64,000 nucleotides of DNA. Source: Isoetes taiwanensis (lineage: Eukaryota; Streptophyta; Lycopodiopsida; Isoetales; Isoetaceae). Every line of letters starts with the position of its first letter. Within the stretch, counting starts at the first letter, position 1. The stretch lies in the NCBI GenBank assembly GCA_021234155.1, contig JAJEKV010000032.1:11228099-11292098 (forward strand). The letters are read 5' to 3'. A program made the position numbers and the translations under genes. This document shows positions 22,501 through 33,483 of this stretch, one piece after another. The notes under the pieces are model-generated. The model searched no databases and was not told where the DNA came from. It saw nothing but the letters and a program-made list of their open reading frames with translations.

Positions 22501-23122
22501 AAATCCCAGAGGACCTGTATCGCTTGGTTTTGAAGGGCTAAAAACTGATGCTGCTATAAGTATGCTTGAAGGCATGGATGTGACACTTGGGTTGTGTCAA
22601 TTGCATATGAGACAGGCCCAGGATCGGGCAAGGGCGCGCGCCAATTTGTCAAGAGCCCCGGTCGAGCTGCATGAAGGTCAGATGGTGTACCTTCGTGTGG
22701 TCTTTCCTGCGAATCTGAAAAGAAAAGCAATATTGCCATTGCTTGCAGGAAAGAAACCAAAGCTCTCCCCAAAATACAGTGGTCCTTATAAGATTTTGAA
22801 GAAATATAGTGATGTTGCCTTCAAGTTGCAACTTCCACCGAATGTGGACATTCATCCAGTTTTCCATGTGAGCCAATTGCGACCAGCTCTGGGGAAAGCT
22901 GTGAATGTTGTGCCTTCTCAGGAACACATGGTGGAGTTGGATAGAATTCCTACCCCTGAAAGAATATTGAATTCCCGGATAGTGCGGATCCGCCAAAGAG
23001 ACCAGATGGAATTTCTGGTAAAGTGGAAACATAGACCTGTCTCAGAAGCGACGTGGGAGAGTCGTCGTTTCATGACTCAATATCCGGACGTTATGGCTCA
23101 ATGGTCTGGAGCCGATTCTTGA
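19547..23122 (+). CDS. Ty3/gypsy chromovirus Pol polyprotein (PR-RT-RH-INT-chromodomain)
   Basis: This 1191-residue uninterrupted ORF encodes the enzymes that copy and integrate the retrotransposon. Domains in order: aspartic protease ([12 protein letters not shown], ~83); reverse transcriptase ([22 protein letters not shown], catalytic [11 protein letters not shown] near 434); RNase H ([13 protein letters not shown] near 583); integrase zinc finger (~765-810, closing CETCQ); integrase core with SMDFIVKLP (~836), SDRDVKF (~897) and [13 protein letters not shown] (~928-940). At the C terminus is a chromodomain (about 1131-1187, ending [13 protein letters not shown]), which in chromoviruses steers integration to heterochromatin. 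RRXRR/gag is absent: the frame opens just before protease, so the element lost its 5' end or starts inside pol. The intact frame over 3.5 kb suggests relatively recent activity. Confidence 0.95.
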   Translation: MKKHTSLIKEPVDKLDTYQLLFPSITTKLIWSPILVLIIMVSAIAMEELCVLDKPASKDIMDMFAGRVIRFLGRIMGRNVVVLLDCGSSDMFVSSKLVEELHLPCIKTNKYKVDGPFVNDSQVEDRKAVGVPLCIQGYQEKFDFDLLDVGRYDVVLGITWLQRVKPTAIDWNTHQVTLKHDGREIYLQGSPLTGASKIVSSLQVKKLVRKSSNQCFLLFIDECYPAFECCHMSADSEVIKDSKGQRELQDLLSEFQDVFPEELPEGLPPSREIEHEIDLEPGSKPVFRSPYRLSILEQEEVKKQVHELLAKGFVRPSKSPYGAPVILVKKKDGSMRMCIDYRALNKITIKNRYPLPRIDEIMDKLTGAKYFSKLDLRSGYHQIRVKESDVHKTAFRTTFGHFEFLVMPFGLTNAPATFSRMMNEVFAGCLDTFVEVFLDDILVYSKTLDEHLNHLRSVLTLLRQHRLYAKMSKCEFLKAQVEYLGHIVSADGVAVDPKKTEAIQSWPVPKNVSELRSFLGLASYYRRFVWKFAKIAAALTMLLKTNVQWQWTVKQQQAMDMLKRLLTSAPILLIPDMSKPYEVYTDACGYAIGAVLMQDGRVVAYESRQLNATEKNYSTYEQELLAMVHALKVWKHYLRNKCEFVVYTDHRPLKFLQSQAEVSPRQARWLDFLSQFHFHVEHLSGKKNPVADALCRVREVNVMVQCEIALVSQIKQACDLDAHILSMQHLSKLPDAWDIQNGLWYHKGRIYVPAVDTLRKQLLSEFHDAPYAGHGGEWKTYESLKRMFYWPSLKEDVQEYVKVCETCQQVKAGRGKTPGLLQPLPVPEERWSEISMDFIVKLPRTVHHFTQILVIVDRLTKYARFIPLTKNADGLAVAKAYMQHVFPIFGLPKAIVSDRDVKFTGNFWRELFSALKCTLQFSSGDHPETDGQTERVNQILKDMLRSYVATQQSRWEDYLPIVEFAYNNGFQQSIKTSPFVAMFGRNPRGPVSLGFEGLKTDAAISMLEGMDVTLGLCQLHMRQAQDRARARANLSRAPVELHEGQMVYLRVVFPANLKRKAILPLLAGKKPKLSPKYSGPYKILKKYSDVAFKLQLPPNVDIHPVFHVSQLRPALGKAVNVVPSQEHMVELDRIPTPERILNSRIVRIRQRDQMEFLVKWKHRPVSEATWESRRFMTQYPDVMAQWSGADS

Positions 23123-23132
23123 GGACAAGAAT

Positions 23133-23148
23133 CCCAGGGGGGGAGTAA
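23133..23148 (+). other. Gypsy polypurine tract
   Basis: A run of seven G within cccagggggggagtaa sits directly before the TG of the 3' LTR. This is where second-strand synthesis is primed. Confidence 0.8.
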
Positions 23149-23220
23149 TGTTATGCCTAAATATTTTTTTAACAGACCATTGGTATATTTTGTGCATGCA
23201 TATTTAATTGGACCATAGAT
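23149..23220 (+). repeat. Gypsy 3' LTR, left part
   Basis: First 72 bases of the LTR, starting TGTTATGCC, ending at the AGAT target duplication (23217-23220) of the inserted DNA transposon. Confidence 0.75.
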
Positions 23221-23250
23221 GGGTGTAAATTTGATAGTGGTACCCCAAAA

Positions 23251-23295
23251 GCACTGTCCGGACACTTGCTTTAAGTGCTTTAGGTGCTTATTCCT
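23251..23295. promoter_or_regulatory. Subterminal AAGTGCTT-type motifs, left
   Basis: Just inside the left TIR, variants of the octamer aagtgctt occur (gcactgtcc, acttgctttaagtgctttaggtgctta). The right subterminal region (29780-29806) has gtgctttaagtgcttggtgcttt. Repeated subterminal octamers are candidate transposase-binding sites. Confidence 0.5.
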
Positions 23296-23560
23296 CGATC
23301 AAAATTTAGAGTAACGAATTATGAGGTTGTTATTCCAGAAATAGCAATCCTCTTCCGAGGAGGAAGGGATCGATGACATGGATTGATTCTTTGGGCGGGG
23401 GAATTGATTTCTTAGTTGATTCTACCGGATGGCGGGATTTCTTGGATGGCGGGAATTTGTATCAGTTCTTGCTATCATTCTTCAATTCCGGAATAAACTA
23501 GTTCATTTCAATTGCAATTCTGACAAATTAGAATTGCAATTCCTTGATCATATCAATTTC

Positions 23561-26500
23561 ATGGCAAGTTCTCCTGAAAGCATTGATTCTGCTAAACGAA
23601 GAATTTACTTGGAGCTAGAATCCAGGAGAAAACGAGAATCCAGAAAGAGGATTAGAGAATTGGAGAAGGAGAACATTGCACCTTTTAGAGAGAAGAGAAA
23701 AGAACGTTCTCTGAGTCAAAGAAGACAACAGGAACTTTCAAAAGAGTTAGAGGATTCTTTTTTTCACATTGTAAGGAATTGTGCTGATGATGATTCAAAA
23801 GGAAGAGTAGCACACAGTTTTTTAAAAAGGATCAAACATTTACCACATGTTACTATAGCAGATCCCAAGGAATTTCATGTGATGAAAGATATGATTTCCA
23901 ATGTGAGAGAAACCATGCAGGCACAAAAATTTCAAAGAAGTACTGATGTACTCCAAGCAAGGAAGACTACCCTCCAAATGGCAGCTTCCACAGTTAGAGG
24001 GACTAATCAGAGAGCAATTTCAAGGCTTCTTTCAATTCCCAAGAAAACTGTAGCCCAGGCATTTAGAAGACGAATATGTGCAGAGTTTGATGCTGGTCCA
24101 TGGTCAATGCATGCAAGGAAGAAGAGATTTGATGCACTTTCCCCAGAAGAGATAAGTGTTGTGAGAAGGTTTTGGCATGAGAATACACGAGTTTCACCTT
24201 ATAAAAAACATGTTAGAAAGCATGTAACTGAGAGTGGTGAGAAAATTGATCATCCAATACATTTGCTAGAAGTGACACAGGTATTCCTTGAACCATTTAT
24301 TTGTTATTCTCATGCTTTTTTAGTTTCTATATTTCTTACATGGTTCTGAAATCTATTTTTTTTTTCTTTTTTTGTTCAGTTGCAACTATACCTTGCTTTT
24401 GAAAAGGAACATCCTGATATGAAGATATCCCAGCAGACTTTTGAAAGATTGAAACCAAGCTATATTAGGAGGCTTCAAGAAAGAGAAACATGTTGTTGCC
24501 AATACCATCTGCATCTTGAGTTTGCCATGCAAGCCATAAATAACATGAGGACTGATCCTTATGGTGTACACAAAGATTGCAAGTGTAAGTGCAGAATTTG
24601 TGGTTCGGGTCCAACATGTATTGCTAAAGAAAACACAATCAAATCAACTAGTGATTATTGGAGACAAATTGTGTGCGCTAAGGATGAGAATGATGAATGG
24701 CACAAGCATGCATGTCTAATGCAGACCTGTACAAAGTGTGGTTTGAAGAGGCAAGTGTGGTTTCCTTGCAATTTCCAGTTTTGATTGCCTTGATTTTAAC
24801 ATATTTGATTGCTTTATATAGGCTGCCAACATGCCCCAGAGAGAAGGTTAAGAATAATAAGCAGGATGTTAATTGGAAAGTGTTTGAACAGGTAAAAGTA
24901 GTTTAGATTTTACTGAGTTGGGTGTGTGTTAGTGTAGAGGTAAATTAAAGCTTTATCCTCTTCTGCAGCAAGAAGTACAGAACAAGAAAACTAGGGCTGG
25001 CAAGAAACCTTCAAAGGTTACAAGATTGGCATACAAATCAGGTTCTCCTTTTGAATTCCATCAGCATGCAACTAAAACTCTGAAGACATTTGTTCCACAT
25101 AATTACAGAGCTCATTGGCAAGCAAAACAATTCGGGCAATGTTTGACAAAGATTTGCAGATGATACTATTGTCTCGTGATAGATTTTGCAGAGAATTATG
25201 GATTTAAAATTCAACAAGAAGCTCAATCTCGCCATCGGCATCTTGATCAGTCTCCATTCTTGTACACATCACTTATAGAAGAATGAGAAAAATCAGAGGC
25301 AGAGGCAAGACAGAAGAAGGAAGAAGATGACAAAGAGATTAAAAAGAAAAAAAAATGCTGCGAAAAAAGAGAAAAAAAAACTCATTGAAAGGAATTGTGA
25401 AGGAGACTCACTTCTATATCAGTGATGACAAAACTCATGATACTGAGTTTGTCCAGCATTGTCTCTAAAATCATGCAGATTGGCTAAAATCTATGGGAAT
25501 TAACTATAACAAACATGTTTTCTGGAGTGATGGCTGTTCTTCACAGTTTAAGTCTGCAAGACCATTTTACTTCCTTGGTAGGTTTCACAAACATCTTCAA
25601 AAGGATATTCTCTGGAATTTTTTTGCTAGCTCACATGGAAAAGGTGAGCATGATGGTGCTGGAGCTGTCATCAAGAGGATTCTAACAAAGGAACAGATGA
25701 AATATGATGGAAAGAAAATTGCAAAGTGTGCAAAGGAGGTGGTTGCATTTCTTAGGTGGTACTTCAACAACAATCCCACTGATAATGACATAACAAGGTA
25801 TACTTTACTGGTTTTCCTCTGCATACTAAGCACTTAAGCACTTAAAGCACTTAAGCACTTAGAAATTAAGGGCATGAATATATAAATTGTTTGTGTTTGT
25901 GGTTGTTAATGGGCTACTCTATTATGTAAAACATGATATTTCCCAGCCCTAAATCAAGATTGTCTTCTTTTTTATTTTTGATATGGATATTCTTCAACTG
26001 TTTCAGCACTGAAAGCACTTACAGCACTAAGCACTTGTGCAGGTACTTCTGGGAAATTGATCCCTCAAAAATAGATAGATCTGAGAGATTTGACTGTCAC
26101 ACTTTGAAAGGAACTACACAACTCCATTGCATAAGACCATGTGACAAGGACAACACTCTAAAGGTAGCTTATAGACCTCTCTCATGCTTCTGTGAGAATT
26201 GTGTTCAATTCAATGGGACTCTGCATGATCACGAAGTCACGCATTGGTGGTTGGGAAACTACTGAACTAAAACTGAAGGAGATTAAAGCAACTAATGATG
26301 CTAATAAAGCATCAGATGAAGACTTGCAGATAGAAGTAGAAGATGAACATGAAGAAGAGGAAGATGAGGAAGACTATGACATAGCTAGTTCTATGGTAGA
26401 GGTTGGAGATAATTTTGATGTCAATGCAGAGGAAGGTAATGAAGAGGGGGTTGATTTTTATGTATTGAAGTGCACAGAAGCAAAGAACACTTTGCTTGAG

Positions 26501-26743
26501 GATTATATGGATGGATGGGGAAATGTATTTGGAGTTGAATTTGTTATTGTCTCAGGATATTACTATAAACAGGTGGGTGGTCTCAAATTTGAGCTACTGG
26601 ATGACCAGCCTGTGGCTAGTGTGTATAGCCACCTTGTAAGATTAGCTAACTTTGAAATGATTGCAGATGAAGAGGATGGTATGTTGTATACTATGGCTGA
26701 AGACACTTGCCAACAGATTATATGTAGCCTCCCAAACTCAGCT
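23561..26743 (+). pseudogene. Transposase gene of the 4-bp-TSD transposon, with stops and frameshifts
   Basis: Proposed exon 1 (23561-24280) encodes a charged, Arg/Lys-rich N-terminus and ends at a clean CAG|GT. A 99-nt intron leads to exon 2 (24380 on), which has a Cys-rich block (HKDCKCKCRICGSG) and RETCCC. Further exons start near 24830 and at 24969. The core shows VIDFAENYGF (first Asp), VFWSDGCSSQFKSARPF (second Asp) and FFASSHGKGEHDGAGAVIKR (candidate third acidic site), the layout of a DDE/D enzyme that cuts transposon ends. Exon 5 splices AG|GTATAC to a later CAG|G before YFWEIDPSK. In-frame stops near 25165 and 25284, another at about 25466, and a frameshift in an A-rich run make this copy dead. 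The acidic tail (26260-26743) continues in another frame. The start could instead be 23429. Confidence 0.7.
25828..26040. repeat. AAGCACTT motif clusters inside the transposon
   Basis: The octamer aagcactt, complement of the subterminal aagtgctt, is repeated four times at 25828-25860 and again in variants at 26008-26036. Both clusters fall in the apparent last intron of the transposase gene. Confidence 0.7.
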
Positions 26744-27017
26744 TAAATTCTATGGTCAAACTCAGCTTAAATACTGTTCATATGGTATTGACTCAATTAT
26801 TATTCATAGTTTGACTATTAAAGCAAAAGCACTCACACAAAAAACATCAATGCAATTGTAACCTGAAAGTCATGTTTTTATGTTCCTGTATTACATCAAA
26901 ATTGTGGCATATCTGCCTGTATAACATGTACAAAATTGTGGCATGTCTGCCCAAGTTATATATAAGTCTTCACTATTTCAATATACAACCTGTAACCTGC
27001 ATGAATCTGGTCTCATC

Positions 27018-29622
27018 TTAACCTGAATTCTGAATCAACTTCTGCATTCTATCTGTGTGTCCTGAAGTATGAAAGGTCTCCCTTAACCATTGTAGCTGAC
27101 ATTTGCAATATTGTTTTATTTCAGTGGTTTCCTTTCCCAATTCAAACTCTGACATTGTTTCTAGAATTCTGAGAGCATCCCTCGTGGTCTCGATCGGCCT
27201 ACAATGATCCTTTAGAATGTTAGAGAAATCATCAACCATTGCCACATCCTTAAATCTTGGCAGAATTGGTCCAATACATAATCATCTGCATCCAAATTAA
27301 AGCCTGGAATCAAAAGAGATGTGAAAGGTGGAGAGGCAAATGTTTTATGAATGCTATCATCCAACAATATGCAATTGCCCTCATATTGTGGGTATTCACT
27401 AAAAACTGCAGATAAAGGTTTTAAGTACAATGGTTTTTCAGATCGGATGGGCCACTTGAAAGGCATCTCTAAGCAATGGGTCTGATCCCAAATAAATACA
27501 AAGTCATGCCTAATAACTGGTGCTATGACATCCACAACTTCATTTACATTAACCTTGTTCATGGATGACCAAATTGCTATGTCAAAGTGTGCCATTGCTG
27601 CCTGCAGAAATTCCCGTGCATGAGGCCTTAAAACAACCAATTTCTTGCTTGTTTTTGTAATCCACAATCTGCTGTCCACACGTACAGGATTGTTCCTACT
27701 GTATGTACTCACTAGAACACCATTCACATCTAAAATAAGAAGTTTCCTCTTCAAAGAGGACTTTGCTGTACACCTATCATTCAAAAAATAAAAAGTAAAC
27801 ACCAACTCAAGCACAAACACAAACAGAAATTTAAAATACTAAATTAATAATAACCTGTCAACATTTTGATCAACCATTTGTTCAACATTTTGGTCTTGAA
27901 ATACAATTGTACCTGAACATTCAAACATCTATAGTTAAATCAAAGATTTTATAGACAAATTTGAATTGCCTCTTAAAACCTCCATAATTGCATTCATTTT
28001 GGTACCTGTGTCTTCCTTTTCTAGTACTTCCTTTTCTGGCCCTTCCTTTTCTGTTTCTGCCTTTTCTAGTTCTTCATTTTCTGTAATTGTTTCAACCTCA
28101 ACTTCTTTTACAGATTCCAGCTCATTTGCCAATGCCCTCCTTCTAAAATTGTACTTCCTGCCTTCTTGACCTGTGTTCTTTGCCTTTTTAATGTTTTTTC
28201 CCTTCTTTGTTGCAACCTCTCCATCTTTCCTTTTCCTTTTGTTGGCTGCTTTCTTCTCTTTCGAAGGGGTAATTTGTACATCCTTACTACATCCTACACC
28301 ATCTGTTTCAACAACAGTTTCATCCTGCTCACTTGCATATCCTTCAGTGGATGCTTTTCTAGCCCTTTGCCTTAACTGCTTTTTAGGACTACACAATGCA
28401 TCTTTCAGCACTTTTTCAATTCCAGAAGGTGGCACATAGTCTTCAGTAGCAGAAGAGGACCTACCAATTGAATCAAGTTGATTTGTAGGTATATCTACTG
28501 TAGGCATATCAACTATTTTATTTATTTGCTTTCTTTGTCACATGCATGCCAAGCTCAAGAAATAAATCGGATGAATTACACCCCACATACCTTGCATTTA
28601 CCTTCCTTCAACAAGGCTGCACAAGCCACATGGTACTCATGATCACAACTTAAAATCAAAGACAATTTGTACCTATCATGAAAAAGTAGGCCACAAGCAC
28701 AGCAAGCACCAAAGTTGCAGATTCCTGGTAGTCTTCTGCTGATAGTGTTGATGCTGAATGGATTAAAACTTATATTCTTCAATTCTGTAAGATTACAAAG
28801 ATTAGCTCTGAGTTCTGAAATTCTGGCCTCTTTCTCTTTGATCTCCAATTCCAAGGTATTCTTCCTCGAGCTGCTCCCTTCTGTATCTGGAGACTTGAAA
28901 AGGTTTTTAACTCGGTTACAGTAATATGTCTCCATTTGTAGTGTCATCTCCAATTCCTTCCTCAGATCAGAATCCTCCCGCAACTCAGATATTGTGGTCT
29001 TCAAAGCCTCAACTTTCTTCATGCTCTCTTCAAGTTCCACACTGAATTTTTCATTAGACTTAGCCTCTGCAGCTAAACTAACCTCAATTTCATGCACCTC
29101 TTCTAACATGCTTGCCCTTTCATTCTCAAGCTTATTTACAGCTTCCTTAATCAATTCAAAGTTCTCTTTTAAAGCAGAGTGGTCTAATTTTGAACTTTCT
29201 AAGCAAGTAACTTTGCTAGAAGTGGCAACTTGGACATCCTTTCCTCTACTAGACCTGCAATTTCTATACTTCATAACTTGAGCCCCAAAAGAGGCCCAAT
29301 TGATCTTGTGCTTTGCAGGGTTTGAAATGGCAGTATCACAATTTTCCCATGCAAAAGCATAAGCCACCTGCTTTCTCACTTCATTGTTTGGCATAGTTTC
29401 CTTTTGATATAATTTTTTCAACAATCTGTCCAATTTTTCTCGGAACCGAGGCTGGATCATGGAAACTTTCATCTTATTGCTTGGGCCTTCTTGCCAAACC
29501 GAGGCCCATTGTGCATCTGTTACATTCTCTTCCAACCATTTTACTTTCAAAGCAGGCTGCAATCCTTCACCAGAAAGTCCATGAATGTCTATGAAATCTT
29601 GCTCGGTCACCGCTTCGGCCAT
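27018..29622 (-). CDS. Transposon-borne gene: coiled-coil + RING-like zinc motif + FCP1/NIF-type HAD phosphatase
   Basis: Exon A (29622-28602, or to a stop at 28576) encodes a globular N-terminus, a long coiled coil (about residues 165-290) and a C-terminal CCACG...LSCDHEYHVAC zinc motif. A GT-AG intron in phase 1 leads to exon B (28512-28006), a basic, NLS-like and Glu-rich linker. In-frame mini-exon 27912-27855 (TIVFQDQNVEQ) follows, then exon D from 27774. Exon D has the plant NIF/FCP1-like HAD fold: LLILDVNGVLV (nucleophile Asp), VWSS-like IAIWSSMNK, FVFIWDQTHC and ILLDDSIHK (acidic pair). Such enzymes dephosphorylate serine residues, for example on RNA polymerase II tails. A one-base shift near 27240 moves the C-terminus to another frame (27245-27018). 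If exon A ends at 28576 the gene would instead be two genes. It is convergent with the transposase. Confidence 0.55.
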
Positions 29623-29843
29623 TGTAAATTGAACGGATCAAAGGATTGTGTGACGGAATTGGTGATCAAGGAAGAGGATTCGGAAACAGGGGATTCGAAA
29701 TTGGGGCAGAATAAAGAAAGGGCGCGCGGGAAACGAGGCAAATGATGTCCTCTGAAAAAAAACTGACTGCTCGAATTTAGGTGCTTTAAGTGCTTGGTGC
29801 TTTCGCGCATTTTGGGGTACCACTATCAAATTTACACCCAGAT

Positions 29844-31494
29844 GTGGTGTGGTCGCATGTCACCTAGTCTAAGTTGCTGTGGTACCATGGCAGGGTAGAC
29901 TAGGGTAGAACGTTGCCTAGCGGTTGGGATTGGAAATAATCGTTTGGGTTAAGATTTATTTCCTTTCAAGAGCTAGCAAGGCAATGTAGGCAATGAATAT
30001 ATTTAATGGTTTAGAAACCATTGGGTGTAGAAAAGGTGAGCACCCCAAAATCGGGGATGCCACCAACGGGCTGCTGTTGCAGCCTGAACAGGCTGGCTCG
30101 AGCGAAAGCCTGGGCCACCGGATCTGCTCCCGACCAGGGCGGGCTGCTGCCAGTATACTGCCACGTGGCTTTGCCACGTTGGCAGGGATTCCCATCATTT
30201 GGGTTCAGGCGGCAGAACCAGACAACTGCCGGATTTTGGAATTGAATCCGAGGTCGGATGGGAGCCGGTTTTGGGCTTCCGGCAGAATCACCTGCCCTTC
30301 TAGGGCAGTACCACGTGGCTTAGCCACGATTGGGAGGCTTTGGGTCTGAAGGCCAGAACTGTTACAGGAACAGCACAGAAGGAGAGCAGGCCGGAGGACT
30401 ACAGGAACCGGATTGGGTATTGAGAGGAACGGATTTGCAAAGGGTGGAAACCGGTCAATTGCTAGGAAGTCTGTGTAGGCTTCTGGAGGGCGATTCTACA
30501 GCCGGAGTGGGAGTTCAGGTGGGTCTCCTGCCTTTGGGTGGAGAATGTTAAAATTACTGGGCTGTTTATGGTAGTCCAGAAATACCTGAACTAAACAAAT
30601 ATGTTTGCCCATGCCACTCTTTAGCAATCACACCAGGCAGCTAAGTGGGCTTCCTAGTTGTTCTCTCATAAATCTGGGTAAGGCCTATCAAGGCTGTAGT
30701 TAAGACTGTAGTCATGATTGGGAAGGTTGGTGGCCAGCCTTCGGTTAGCAGGCCTGTTCATACGGCTATAAGCTCTTCTGTGCCACATAGCTAAATAAAC
30801 CCTTGTGCACTGGTGAGAGAAGCGCCTAGCATTGGTATGGGACGATGTTAAGCGTGAATCAAAAGTCCAGTATCACAAGAGTCTATTTAAGTATCATTGT
30901 GATACTTAGCTCTGCAAGAGGAGTTGCAGAGAATGAAGAAGTGTGGAAGTACTTCTTCAAGGGAGTTTTATATGCATCACGTCTGTATGGATAAGCTTGG
31001 CTTATCTGGTAAAGAACTATAGGTGCTAGTGAGGTAAAATCTGTCACCGGTATGGGACGGTGCTGGGTCTAACCAACAGTCTAGTAACCTAGGTTCTTAA
31101 GATGTTTGCAGTTTCTCCCTTACACTGGATCCACCAGCGCGGGGGTTCTAGACGACGTACTGTCTAGATATGGTGGGGTGTGTCTGCTTGACAGATGCTA
31201 TGGTGCGTGTGGTGGATTCCATATGTGTGTTCTTACAGTCCGTCAGTCGTTGCTTCATGTTGACACTATTGGATAACTCTTATGCATGTTACTAACACGT
31301 GTAAGCTTGTGCAGGCTGTTTGATAGCTGGCGGGGCATACGTGTGTTTATAGTTATCTTTGTGTCATCTTGTTATCTGTATACGTGGCTTTCATGTATAT
31401 AGCCTCGTGGGAGGCAGTACTTGTTCTGTGTACTCTGATGGTTTGATGTGAATACAAATTGAAATTTTTGATACTAAAATTTTGGTTCGTAACA
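29844..31494 (+). repeat. Gypsy 3' LTR, right part
   Basis: Continuation of the LTR after the DNA transposon. It is GC-richer than its surroundings, with two copies of a ccacgtggct-ttgccacg palindromic (G-box-like) motif (around 30160 and 30311), and ends ...ttggttcgtaaca. Short frames here (29956-30551) are not supported as genes. The assumed end at 31494 rests on the TAACA terminus and on the start of a separate duplication at 31495. Confidence 0.65.
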
Positions 31495-32932
31495 TTGCTC
31501 AATGTTCAGTTATCATTATTTCAATTCAGCATTCTTGGGTTTTAGTTCAACATCTTTGGGCATCTTCTGGGCTTCACTGGTTTTGTTGATTTGTTGTCTA
31601 TTTGGGTGTTGATGAGTTTGTGATTTTCGTTCATTGTGTACACTTGGCCATCTCTGCACTCTTGTTCGTTTCATTTGGATGGTTTTTTGTTTTACGATGA
31701 AGCTGAGATTCCATCAATTTTCTGATCTTGTGCATTCCATTATTAGTATGCTCTCACCTGTGTTGCAGATTCATATTGCTCGACGTCTATTGTGGTCTAT
31801 GTTATGGTTATTTTTGTCCCTTACGTGTTTGCCCTTTCTTCGTGTTGTTTTTCGCTTATAGTTTAGGTCTTCGCGCTTGATCACTTCTTGATATGTCACT
31901 TTTGTTGAGGTCCTCCTTCCTCCGTTGTTCCTCGTATATGGTTGGTCTGTTCTATTTTCTCGATCTGCAGTTCTCACTTGACTTGTTGTTCGTATTTATT
32001 ACTATTGTGCATGATTGCCACTTTTTTCCTCTTCTTTCTTTGTTCTCTTCTTTAAAATCATTGTTCCATACGGCTTCTGTCGTCTCAGTTGCACCCATAT
32101 CCATTTATTCTTTTGTGTCCATTTGTTCTTCTTGGTTCTTTTTGATCCATTGCGTTCTCTCCAGGTAAGTCGTTTTTTGCATGTGAGCATTTTGCACTAA
32201 AAGTTTCATTTTTGGTAAGAGCCTCCATTTGTGCTTGTCATAACTTCAGTTTGCATTCTCTCTGGGAGTATCCTTTGCACCTTAGATCTTCAGTCTTGGA
32301 AACACACATTTGTTTGGTTTCCTTGTTTCATGCTTTGGTTGGTAAGTTTGCTCTTTACATATGTGCATTTGGCATGGAAAAGTTCTGTTCACCATTTACT
32401 TTGTCGTTGTTGTCTGACCCGCTTTGCTGGTATCCTTTATCTTGTCCCCTTTTTTTTTTGGTCCTTGATGTGTCGCTTTTGCTGCTACTCAATCTCGCTC
32501 TCTGCTCTTTGGGTCGGTGTTCTTCGATTTCTTTAATCCTGCTACACTTGCTTTATCTTTCCCCGGTTTGACTGCCCCTTTGTCCTCTAGATACTTCATT
32601 GCCTTGTTCATGTTGGTCTTTTTCGTTACTGGTGGCTCTCTGGTTCTCTCCTTTCGATTTGCCTTGCTTCTTTTTGCCCTCTTGGTGTCCATATATCAGG
32701 TTTTCGCCTTTTGCTCACGATTATCCCTGTTATTCCGGCAGCCTTGTTTCCGATTTGTTGTTATCCCCAAGGGCGTGATCACATTCTAATTGTGTTTTGC
32801 CCATTTTTCCCTTGGCTTCGCTTTTGCTTGATTTTTTCCTTGTCGTCCTAGTTTGCTCCATGTTTTTTTGAGGTTGATTCCTCTTCTATCGGCCAACTAG
32901 TTGTTTCATAGGACCCATCCTAGGAATGCCAC

Positions 32933-32983
32933 GGTTCTATTGCGATAGCAATAGATAGAACCGACATTCCTTGGACGGGGGGC
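32933..32983. repeat. Hairpin around GGTTCTATTGC (copy 1)
   Basis: ggaatgccacggttctattgc and its near complement gcaatagatagaaccgacattcc fold into a stem. Copy 1 carries a 4-base insertion (gata) on the right arm compared with copy 2 at 38131-38176. Confidence 0.75.
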
Positions 32984-33209
32984 TACCCTCGCATGTCCTA
33001 TTTACCCTACTTTGCTTCCTCATTTCCAGTCATCGGCGTTCTCTTGAGCTCCTTTCCATTCTGCTCATTTCTGGCTCCATAAGTTTCCCACACCCCTCCC
33101 TCTGTCACATCTGAGCTTGTTCGTCATTTTCACATACGACTTCCCCTTTTTCTCATATTACGTTCTATTATTAAAGTTGCTTGCGGATATGCTCTTATTT
33201 TTCATTTTT

Positions 33210-33483
33210 CTCGGCGTGGTACTGTAGCCTCCGAGGCTTACTTATCATTTCTTTCTTTCTCGACGTGGTTGTGGCCTCCGAGCCATGCTTTCTTGTTCAT
33301 TTTCTCTCGGCGTGGCCCTGTAGCCTCCGCGGCTTTCTTCTTTTTCATTTCTCTCTCGGCGTGGCAATGTAGCCTCCGAGGCAGCACTAATCGGATGTTT
33401 TTTCCCGCGATGGTCATTCCGCGGATGGTTCCCGGTTGGTCGGCTGTTGTTTCTTCCTCGGCGTGGCCCTGGAGCCTCCGAGT
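33210..33483. repeat. Array of five CTCGGCGTGG...CCTCCGAG units (copy 1)
   Basis: Five spaced units at about 33210, 33259, 33305, 33355 and 33456 start tcggcgtgg and end cctccgag. Each can form a short CTCGG/CCGAG stem. Some units carry arm mutations (ctcgacg, ccgcgg). They are embedded in T-rich DNA. Confidence 0.85.

Larger units (their letters stand above)
23221..29839. mobile_element. DNA transposon with 30-bp perfect TIRs and 4-bp TSD (Sola-like or unclassified)
   Basis: Terminal inverted repeats GGGTGTAAATTTGATAGTGG... (23221-23250) and its exact 30-base complement (29810-29839) are flanked by a 4-bp duplication AGAT (23217-23220 and 29840-29843). The 6619-bp element holds two convergent gene regions: a decayed transposase on plus (23561-26743) and a coiled-coil/RING/HAD gene on minus (29622-27018). 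Four-base TSDs are described for the Sola superfamily, and the transposase motifs do not look like hAT, MULE, CACTA or Harbinger. I cannot confirm the superfamily without a search. It landed inside the gypsy LTR. Confidence 0.9.
19547..31494 (+). mobile_element. Ty3/gypsy chromovirus, 5'-truncated, 3' LTR split by a DNA transposon
   Basis: Pol ORF (19547-23122), then a polypurine tract (cccagggggggagtaa, 23133-23148), then an LTR starting TGTTATGCC at 23149. The LTR is interrupted after 72 bases by the 6.6-kb transposon at 23221-29839. It resumes at 29844 and appears to end GTAACA at 31494. The ends TGTTA / TAACA are inverted repeats, as usual for LTRs. No 5' LTR or gag is present. Coordinates include the nested transposon. 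Confidence 0.85.

Noticed and set aside
33210-33483. CRISPR-like array
   Set aside because: Spacing is irregular, repeats are degenerate, the setting is eukaryotic, and there are no associated genes.
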